Assembly (NCBI RefSeq): GCF_038502225.1
Contig: NC_091293.1
Span: 17,742,286 to 17,806,285, forward strand
Length of the DNA: 64,000 bases
Direction: 5' to 3'
DNA from: Cherax quadricarinatus
Lineage: Eukaryota; Arthropoda; Malacostraca; Decapoda; Parastacidae
A program made the position numbers and the translations under genes. The notes under the pieces were generated by a model. That model was not told where the DNA came from. It did no database searches and was given only the letters and a program-made list of their open reading frames with translations. Shown piece by piece: positions 44,357-52,906 of the stretch; position 1 is the first letter of the stretch, and the number at the start of each line of letters is the position of its first letter.

Positions 44357-45511
44357 TAGTGGACCCTCCCTTTTTGTCGATCTCCGTTATCACCGATTTC
44401 CATTTTCACCGAGTTTTTTTTTGTCAAAATGTTGGTTCCGTTTTCATCGATTTCCTCTGTTTTCACTGATAGTATGGAACCTCTCCATTGCCCAGCACAC
44501 ACACAAAGCCACCCACACACATTCTGAGGCAGTGTCGCGTTGTTTCTTGGTGAGTGAACATATCCTACGAGGTCATACGAAACATTTCTTAATAATCCAT
44601 TGTTTTTGGCACTTGTTTTTTTGTGTGTGACTGCTAAATAAGTCACCATGGGCCCAAAGAAAGCTCCTAGTGCCAGTCCTTTGGTAAAGAAAGTGAGGAA
44701 CACAATAGAATTAAAGAAAGAAATCGTAGCAAAGTACCAAAGTGGAGGAGAAAGAGAGAGGGGAGAATGTGCCTTCTTCAGTGATTCAGCGATTCTGTGA
44801 TATGTACGATATTAAAGCAGCACAAGTCGATGAAGGCTATAGCGCCAGCCAGCGATAAAGTGTAACAGCAGTGTAGCGAGTAAGTTAAGCGATTAATCGA
44901 TAGAAAAAGGACAGCACGAACCTAACTCCTCCAATGTTGTTGGAGTTATATAGGGGTACTGACAACACCACCGCGTTTGCTGCTGCCCTCCTTCACCACC
45001 ACTGTGTACGGCTTATGCTGTCAGTGGCCCTTATACACCCAACAACAGCAACACAACACCACTCGTGACATACATAATAACATATTTTATTCATTCTAGA
45101 GTAGATGTCATGTTTCTATGTTGTTAATATTTTTATTATGTCATATTAGATGAATTGTGATAGATAAGCCATAGAGTTGATATTAGTGTCATATTGAAAC
45201 TTATTGTCCTATCTCCAACAATAAACTCGCCTCCTTCTCCCCTCCACCCCGTCTGCCATACACCAACAAGAGTCTTCAATAAAGGTAAGTGTGATGATAA
45301 ATGCTCATTTATACATTTTATTAGTTCTTTATATTTATTTGCTATTCTTTTCTGCATGTAAATCTATATTTAAGCTAAAAAAAAATTTGTTAATACTTCT
45401 TTGTGTCTGAAACGGATTAATTGGATTTACATTATTTCTTATGGGGAAAACGGTTTCAGTTTTCGCCGCTCTATCTGGAACGGATTAATGACGAAAAGGG
45501 AGGGTCCACTG
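44357..45511 (+). mobile_element. Tigger derivative with unusual internal segment
   Basis: Tips are GTGGACCCTCCCTTTTTGTCG and AAGGGAGGGTCCACTG before TA. The transposase N-terminus begins at 44648 (MGPKKAPSASPLVKKVRNTI) and is lost after KYQSGGERERG. About 500 bp of non-Tigger-like sequence then follows, shared in reverse with 11970-12748. The C-terminal coding tail is absent, but the standard Tigger 3' UTR remains (AATAAAGGTAAGTG). Confidence 0.8.
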
Positions 45512-45549
45512 TAGTACCAAGTTTTCTTCAAATTCATAAATCAACTTAC

Positions 45550-45808
45550 CTGGGTCGAACCTTCCATATAATTCACCTTGGGGTGACTTAATGCACTCAC
45601 TATTGCCCCTCTTCTCAATAGAACTAACATGGACATAGCATTTCTCACCAAAACTTCCAACAACTTTGGCACAACAGAAGGGAGGGAAGGCAACAAATTC
45701 TGTATCAGTAAAACAGCCCAAAATTTGTACACACACTGTTAAGAACACGAGTAAGCATGTAGAATGGACAACAACAACATAGCCTGTGTGAGCCATCATA
45801 ACGTGCAT
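45550..45808 (-). CDS. Candidate first coding exon of a secreted protein
   Basis: The minus-strand frame from the ATG at 45808 (or 45799) begins MMAHTGYVVVVHSTCLLVFL, a signal-peptide-like hydrophobic stretch, then CFTDTEFVAFPPFCCAKVVG, SFGEKCYVHVSSIEKRGNSE and LYGRFDPG. It ends exactly at CCCAG/GTAAGT, a consensus splice donor (intron starts at 45549). About five cysteines after the hydrophobic stretch suggest an extracellular domain, but I do not recognise the family. The exon lies antisense within the 32.9 kb intron. No following exon is identified to the left, where a Tigger derivative sits 38 bp beyond the donor. An ORF by chance is possible. Confidence 0.35.
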
Positions 45809-45859
45809 TCCTGATTCATGGATTTGGGAAAACACTGATATACATGTATATAACAACAA

Positions 45860-46627
45860 CGGGACTGAACATAGATGCCTTGAAGCAGCTACGTTCTACC
45901 TTACTGAAACCACTGAACGAATCAGAGGAGTGTATGCATTAGCAAATCCTGTCATACATTGTTTGGAATCAACTCATAAAACTTAAAATTCTTTGAACTG
46001 ATGCCAAGATCTAGGCCCCTCCCACTCTTGGTATCACCTGACTTTTATTTCCACTGGCCTGACCATAGGTGGTGGTTTATATTATTTTTTCTTATTTCTC
46101 TGTACTTGATAAAGCCCCAACATTTGTGAAACATTCTATAATAAATGTTTTCAAAATTCTATAAGTGAATTGCCTCACATAGACACATTTTTAGAAGCGA
46201 TTAATTTACAGTTATCATCTTTTGGTAATGTCATCTTTGCAGGAACTTTAAATGATACATACAGGCATACATCGTTAATAAGGCACTTTGCTATAATGAG
46301 GTACATGATGCCTGCACTGTACAATGCATTGTTCCAGCTGTGCACTCTGAAATCTTATCATTCCCTTATACTATTTGCACATTATGTAATTATTACAGTA
46401 CATACGTAAATTCTAAAAACTTTTCAGTAGTGGTTACTTGCCCAGACTTGCACAACATAATTAGAGCACTTGTATTTTACAGATTTTTATCTTGGAATTA
46501 TTTTAACTTTACTCTTTTCACATTATACAGTTTATTTCACCTTGACATACTGTACCGTGTATGTCCTGATCTCTTAATTGTTCCATCATTACACATGTAA
46601 AAAAATTTATCTTTTTTTTTCTTTATA
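45860..46627 (+). other. Intron with faint repeat traces
   Basis: Mostly unassigned. At 46106-46150 CTTGATAAAGCCCCAAC is followed by GTGAAACATTCTATAATAAA, resembling the Penelope-like termini of the fold-back element. At 46260-46300 ACAGGCATACATCGTTAATA suggests an old Tc1/mariner-type terminus. No gene is seen. Confidence 0.4.
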
Positions 46628-48030
46628 CAGGTCGGCTGTCATTAATTCAGCAATCAGTTATCCGGTTCCATCAGTTATCCAGCACTAATTTTGGCTACCA
46701 TAATTTCAAATTTCATCATTATATTGACTCAAATCATTACTGTATACTGACTCAGAAATAGTGCAGATGGTTGTAATTCCACAGCAGCAAGCCATTAGAA
46801 GAGAAAACAGTGATGAAACCGAGGAAGATGTAGCAGAAAGTCTCTCTGTTGATAGGTTAATTAACCCTTTGAGGGTCGACAGGCCCTCTCCGAAACTCGT
46901 TCTCAGGGTCGGCCAAATTTAAAAAAAAAATGATTTTCTCCTATGAAGAGATAGAGAATCTTTTCCCGATCATAAAGACACCAAAAGTTTGAAATTTGAT
47001 AGAAAACTTACGGAATTATGGTCTCGCAAAGTTAGCGGTCTCGGCGATGTTCACGCATCGGCGATTTTGCCCACTTTGAGCCCCATTTTCGGCCAATTTC
47101 ACTGTACTAGTCGACAAAAAACATGAATATTTCGCTAGAACTCCATTTTTTCTATCGAATGGGTGCAAGAAACCACCCATTTATGAAATTCAACTATCCA
47201 GTACAGTGGTCAGAATTTAGCAATTTTGCCAATTTCACACAAATTTCAAAAGATGCCAATTTCCGAATAGGGTCCAGAATAAACAAGAAAGACATTCCTG
47301 GCACTAAAATGACATTTCCTCTAGTCATTAGTCACGTCTCAAGGCCCCTCTTATATTCTTTTGCTTTCCACTTTGAATTTTTATTCTCACAAAAAATATA
47401 AGATTTACTGTTATGCAGACTACTGCATTAGTGTAAAAAATGGTATAAATATTATTGTTGCACTTGTGAAAGAATATTAGACTCGCCAGTTGACGTGTAT
47501 TGCACGCTTGGCACGATTTGTTTACTTTTGAAGTTTGGTAAAAATCGAACATTTCTGCTACTTTGAGCTCAATTTCAAGGCACCTTTCATTGTAAAACCA
47601 GTCAAAATCATCTCAATTTCTTTAATATGTCTTCCATTCTATAACATGAGACCAATAAAACTAGAATACAACAATAAATACCATACGAAAATACACTGCA
47701 AAGTCGCTGATTTATTCCAAAAAAATGGTCAAAGTTTTTTTTTTCTCATTATGCACTGTGTGCTGCAGGATTTTTTTTAGACTGTGCACACTGACCACAT
47801 AGACCCATTCTTTCATATGTAGGCCTACCAGCTTTCTCCCACTAGATTTGAGGCCGCTAGAATTTATGCGTACTAGTACGTCAAAAACCCCTACGCGTAA
47901 GACGTACTAGTACGACCAAAACCCTCAAAGGGTTAAGCGTATTCTAACCTGACCACTCTGTAATCCGGCAAACTCACTAATCCGGGACACTACAGGTCCC
48001 AGTGATGCTGGATTAGTGATGGCTGACCTG
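46628..48030. mobile_element. TA-flanked DNA transposon remnant with nested MITE
   Basis: Tips CAGGTCGGCTGTCATTAATT and ATTAGTGATGGCTGACCTG form an imperfect inverted repeat inside TA. The interior before the MITE reads QQQAIRRENSDETEEDVAES, possibly an acidic transposase remnant. The same type of ends bounds 6850-11628. Confidence 0.65.
46865..47932 (-). mobile_element. piggyBac-type MITE, 1068 bp
   Basis: TTAA at 46861-46864 and 47933-47936. Tips are CCCTTTGAGGGTCGACAGG and CCAAAACCCTCAAAGGG. Palindromes CGTACTAGTACG occur at 47869-47880 and 47903-47914. It is closest to the copy at 15848-16927. Confidence 0.92.
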
Positions 48031-48260
48031 TATATCACTTGAGTCCAGGATATTTAGAATGATTAATATTTATTTGATTTTCTTGTACAAATTTGAGCAG
48101 CTTGTGAAATCTATTTTTTACTGAGCTTCCTTCCCTGTACAACTCTTGTCACCTTTCAGATTCCCTTTCTTCATGTTGGTAATCCTGTATATATTATGTA
48201 CTGTTTCATGTATACAATAAAGGATATCACAATATATGGGTAGTAATTTTATATTTTTAG
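48031..48260 (+). other. Intron end and 3' splice site
   Basis: Unassigned AT-rich sequence ending in TTTTATATTTTTAG at 48260, a reasonable acceptor for the following exon. Confidence 0.6.
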
Positions 48261-48416
48261 GGACATTGTAGCAGTGGGACTGCCATCAGATGAAGAGACC
48301 AGATACGTGGTAGCCATAAGTAAGACTACTCAGGCAGATGTGCGCATTCTCTGTGTACATGTTGGTCCGGACAACAAGTGGTTGGTCGTAGAAACTGGAC
48401 TTGGCCCTTCACTTTG
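48261..48416 (+). CDS. Host gene, 156-bp exon, beta-propeller-like
   Basis: Spliced to the exon ending at 15356, the split codon AG+G gives Arg, and the frame continues DIVAVGLPSDEETRYVVAIS, KTTQADVRILCVHVGPDNKW and LVVETGLGPSL to the donor TTTG/GTAAGG. Both flanking introns are in phase 2 and the length is divisible by three, so the exon is symmetric and skippable without frameshift. Alternating hydrophobic residues (VVAIS, VRILCVHV, WLVVE) look like antiparallel beta strands of a WD40-type blade. Later blades must lie beyond the window. The match in phase with a frame open on both sides supports the two exons belonging to one gene. Confidence 0.65.
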
Positions 48417-48422
48417 GTAAGG
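48417..48422 (+). promoter_or_regulatory. 5' splice site next to LINE insertion
   Basis: GTAAGG after TTTG is a good donor. Recognisable RTE LINE sequence begins about 20 nt further on (near 48437). Confidence 0.7.
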
Positions 48423-48436
48423 TATTTAGAGTACGT

Positions 48437-51400
48437 AATTGTCAAAGTGGGAAGTCTGAATGTGCGTGGATGTTGTGCAAATGATAAGAAAGAGATGATT
48501 GTGGATGTTATGAATGAGAAGAAACTGGATGTCCTGGCTTTAAGTGAAACAAAGCTGAAGGGGGTGGGAGAGTTTCAATGGAGAGGAATAAATGGGATTA
48601 GGTCAGGGGTTTCAAATAGAGTTAGAGCTAAAGAAGGAGTAGCAATAATGTTGAAGGATAAGCTATGGCAGGAAAAGAGGGACTACAAATGCATAAATTC
48701 AAGGATTATGTGGAGTAAAATAAAGATTGGATGTGAAAAGTGGGTTATAGTAAGCGTGTATGCACCTGGAGAAGAAAGAAGTGTAGAGGAGAGAGAGAGA
48801 TTCTGGGAAATGTTGAGTGAATGCATGGGGAGTTTTGAATCAAGTGTGAGAGTAATGGTGGTTGGGGATTTCAATGCTAAAGTGGGTAAAAATGTTATGG
48901 AGGGAGTAGTAGGTAAATTTGGGGTGCCAGGGGTAAATGTAAATGGGGAGCCTTTAATTGAGCTATGTGTAGAAAGAAATTTGGTAATAAGTAATACATA
49001 TTTTATGAAAAAGAGGATAAATAAATATACAAGGTATGATGTAGCACGTAATGAAAGTAGTTTGTTAGATTATGTATTGGTGGATAAAAGGTTGATGGGT
49101 AGGCTCCAGGATGTACATGTTTATAGAGGGGCAACTGATATATCGGATCATTATTTAGTTGTAGCTACAGTTAGAGTAAGAGGTAGATGGGAAAAGAGGA
49201 AGGTGGCAACAACAAGTAAGAGGGAGGTGAAAGTGTATAAACTAAGGGAGGAGGAAGTTCGGGTGAGATATAAGCGACTATTGGCAGAAAGGTGGGCTAG
49301 TGCAAAGATGAGTAGTGGGGGGGTTGAAGAGGGTTGGAATAGTTTTAAAAATGCAGTATTAGAATGTGGGGCAGAAGTTTGTGGTTATAGGAGGGTGGGG
49401 GCAGGAGGAAAGAGGAGTGATTGGTGGAATGATGAAGTAAAGGGTGTGATAAAAGAGAAAAAGGTAGCTTATGAGAGGTTTTTACAAAGCAGAAGTGTTA
49501 TAAGAAGAGCAGAGTATATGGAGAGTAAAAGAAAGGTAAAGAGAGTGGTGAGAGAGTGCAAAAGGAGAGTGGATGATAGAGTGGGAGAGGCACTGTCAAG
49601 AAATTTTAATGAAAACAAGAAAAAATTTTGGAGTTAAACAAGTTAAGAAAGCCTAGGGAAAATATGGATTTGTCAGTTAAAAACAGAGTAGGGGAGTTAG
49701 TAGATGGGGAGATGGAGGTATTGGGTAGATGGCGAGAATATTTTGAGGAACTTTTAAATGTTAAGGAAGAAACAGAGGCAGTAATTTCATGCACTGGTCA
49801 GGGAGGTATACCATCTTTTAGGAGTGAAGAAGAGCAGAATGTAAGTGTGGGGGAGGTACGTGAGGCATTACGTAAAATGAAAGGGGGTAAAGCAGCTGGA
49901 ACTGATGGGATCATGACAGAAATGTTAAAAGCAGGGGGGGATATAGTGTTGGAGTGGTTGGTACTTTTGTTTAATAAATGTATGAAAGAGGGGAAGGTAC
50001 CTAGGGATTGGCAGAGAGTATGTATAGTCCCTTTATATAAAGGGAAAGGGGACAAAAGAGACTGTAAAAATTATAGAGGAATAAGCTTACTGAGTATACC
50101 AGGAAAAGTATATGGTAGAGTTATAATTGAAAGAATTAGAGGTAAGACAGAACGTAGAATTGCGGATGAGCAAGGAGGCTTCAGAGTGGGTAGGGGATGT
50201 GTAGATCAAGTGTTTACATTGAAGCATATATGTGAACAGTATTTAGATAAAGGTAGGGAAGTTTTTATTTCATTTATGGATTTAGAAAAGGCATATGATA
50301 GAGTGGATAGAGGAGCAATGTGGCAGATGTTGCAAGTTTATGGAATAGGTGGTAAGTTACTAAATGCTGTAAAGAGCTTTTATGAGGATAGTGAGGCTCA
50401 GGTTAGGGTGTGTAGAAGAGAGGGAGAATACTTCCCGGTAAAAGTAGGTCTTAGACAGGGATGTGTAATGTCACCATGGTTGTTTAATATATTTATAGAT
50501 GGGGTTGTAAAAGAAGTAAATGCTAGGGTGTTCGGGAGAGGGGTGGGATTAAATTATGGGGAATCAAATTCAAAATGGGAATTGACACAGTTACTTTTTG
50601 CAGATGATACTGTGCTTATGGGAGATTCTAAAGAAAAATTGCAAAGGTTAGTGGATGAGTTTGAGAATGTGTGTAAAGGTAGAAAGTTGAAAGTGAACAT
50701 AGAAAAGAGTAATGTGATGAGGGTATCAAATGATTTAGATAAAGAAAAATTGGATATCAAATTGGGGAGGAGGAGTATGGAAGAAGTGAATGTTTTCAGA
50801 TACTTGGGAGTTGACGTGTCGGCGGATGGATTTATGAAGGATGAGGTTAATCATAGAATTGATGAGGGAAAAAAGGTGAGTGGTGCGTTGAGGTATATGT
50901 GGAGTCAAAAAACGTTATCTATGGAGGCAAAGAAGGGAATGTATGAAAGTATAGTAGTACCAACACTCTTATATGGATGTGAAGCTTGGGTGGTAAATGC
51001 AGCAGCGAGGAGACGGTTGGAGGCAGTGGAGATGTCATGTTTAAGGGCAATGTGTGGTGTAAATATTATGCAGAAAATTCGGAGTGTGGAAATTAGGAGA
51101 AGGTGTGGAGTTAATAAAAGCATTAGTCAGAGGGCAGAAGAGGGGTTGTTGAGGTGGTTTGGTCATTTAGAGAGAATGGATCAAAGTAGAATGACATGGA
51201 AAGCATATAAATCTATAGGGGAAGGAAAGAGGGGTAGGGGTCGTCCTCGAAAGGGTTGGAAAGAGGGGGTAAAGGAGGTTTTGTGGGCGAGGGGCTTGGA
51301 CTTCCAGCAAGCGTGCATGAGCGTGTTAGATAGGAGTGAATGGAGATGAATGATACTTGGGACCTGACGATCTGTTGGAGTGTGAGCAGGGTAATATATA

Positions 51401-51724
51401 GTGAAGGGATTCAGGGAAACCGGTTATTTTCATATAGTCGGACTTGAGTCCTGGAAATGGGAAGTACAATGCCTGCACTGCACTTTAAAGGAGGGGTTTG
51501 GGATATTGGCAGTTTGGAGGGATATGTTGTGTATCTTTATACGTATATGCTTCTAAACTGTTGTATTCTGAGCACCTCTGCAAAAGCAGTGATAATGTGT
51601 GAGTGTGGTGAAAGTGTTGAATGATGATGAAAGTATTTTCTTTTTGGGGATTTTCTTTCTTTTTTTGGGTCACCCTGCCTCGGTGGGAGACGGCCGACTT
51701 GTTGGGGAAAAAAAAAAAAATAAA
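48437..51724 (+). mobile_element. RTE-type LINE, sense orientation in host intron
   Basis: Starts at AATTGTCAAAGTGGGAAGTC, just before the endonuclease, lacks the 5' leader, and continues through RT and a 3' UTR to an A-rich tail (51710-51724). The 3' end has GGGTCACCCTGCCTCGGTGG. It is highly similar to the minus-strand copy at 38.3-43.6 kb. Confidence 0.93.
48443..51349 (+). pseudogene. RTE ORF, near-intact: endonuclease plus RT with one frameshift
   Basis: The endonuclease (VGSLNVRGCCANDKKEMIVD, LALSETKLKG, VVGDFNAKVGKNVMEG, LLDYVLVDKR, SDHYLVVATV) and linker run open to KKKFWS at 49637, where a 4-bp deletion relative to sibling copies shifts the frame. The second frame opens at once (LNKLRKPRENMDLS) and carries the whole RT: KAAGTDGIMTEMLK, DEQGGFRVGRGCVDQV, FMDLEKAYDRVDRG, GLRQGCVMSPWLF, catalytic LLFADDTVLMG. 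The end at 51349 is a stop a few residues early (RSEWR). About 970 codons in total. Apart from the deletion it looks recently active. The apparent Met upstream in the host exon is not its start. Confidence 0.9.
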
Positions 51725-51870
51725 TTGCATTTATAGGTGCAATGGGTAGACAGTGTCTTCAGTAGAAAATGTCATTGGTTGATAAAAGAGAAGTGAATGT
51801 TTATAAATTAAATGAAGAGATATGGTAAGATTTGTGCAACTTTTGGGAGAAAGGTGGGCTGGAAAGAGTA

Positions 51871-52073
51871 CAGTGGACCCCCGGTTAACGAACTTTTTTC
51901 ATTCCAGTAGTATGTTCAGGTGCCAGTACTGACCGAATTTTTTCCCATAAGGAATATTGTGAAGTAGATTAGTCCATTTCAGACCCCCAAACATACACGT
52001 ACAAACGCACTTACATAAATACACTTACATAATTGGCAGCATTTGGAGGTGATCGTTAAGCGGGGGTCCACTG
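51871..52073. mobile_element. 203-bp Tigger-type MITE, second copy
   Basis: TA at 51869-51870 and 52074-52075. Tips are CAGTGGACCCCCGGTTAACG and CGTTAAGCGGGGGTCCACTG. Same length as 10378-10580 and nearly identical throughout. Confidence 0.9.
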
Positions 52074-52513
52074 TATATGCAATGAGGAGGAGGTAGAGAA
52101 GGTATGGAGTAAATTCTGAAAGTAGTGTTAGATTGTGCAGCAGAAGTTTGTGGGTATAGTGGATGGGTGCAGAAAAGAAGAGGAGTAATTGGAGGAATAA
52201 TGAGGTAAAGAGGGTGGAAAAAGTTGGTACATGGTTTTTACAGTGTGAAGAGGCAGGAGTATGCGGAGAGCACAAGGGGTTAAAAGAGTGGTGAGAGAGA
52301 GTGCAAAGGAAGAGCTAATGTGAGAATGGGAGAGGTTTTATCAACAAATTTTGCTGAGAATTAGAAAAGGTTTTGGAGTGATATCAGTAAATTGAGAAAA
52401 TCTAGTGAAGAAATGGATTTACAGATAAGAGCGAATGAGGAAACCTTTAGATGTGGAGTTGGAGGTACTGGAAAGATGGAAGTAATATTTTGAGGAGTTG
52501 TTGAATTCTGATG

Positions 52514-52690
52514 GAGACATTCCCCTCAAGGGAGGTTCCTTGATGCTGGTGAGGGGCTCTTGATCTAGGGAATTGGATCTGTGCTTCAGTTCCTTGAATT
52601 GAGTCTGAATACCTTCTATCCCCATCACAGGCACTGTATAATCCCTATGGGTTTAGTGCTCCCCCATGATTATAATGCTGGCAATAATGA
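52514..52690. mobile_element. SINE-like insertion
   Basis: TCAAGGGAGGTTCCTTGATG through CCATGATTATAATGCTGG is foreign to the RTE. The flanks TGATGGAGAC and TGATAGAGAC resemble a target duplication with one mismatch. The A and B boxes are not obvious, so the class is uncertain. Confidence 0.5.
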
Positions 52691-52906
52691 TAGAGACAGT
52701 AATTTCTTGCATTGGGTTTTGAGGTATAGCATGTTATAGGAGTGAGGGAAAGCCAGATGTAAGTGTGGGGTAGGAGCATGACGCACAAACAACCTACACG
52801 AAGGAGAAAGAAGCCTTATGACAGCATTCCGGTCCAACTTGGACAAGTGAGTAGAATGAAAGGGGGTAAAGCTGGGATTGATGGGATTAAGACAGAAATA
52901 TTAAAA

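Noticed and set aside
48378..48440. Met at 48378 as the start of a fusion between host exon and LINE
   Set aside because: It is out of phase with the exon reading and upstream of the LINE boundary; an accidental open stretch is simpler.
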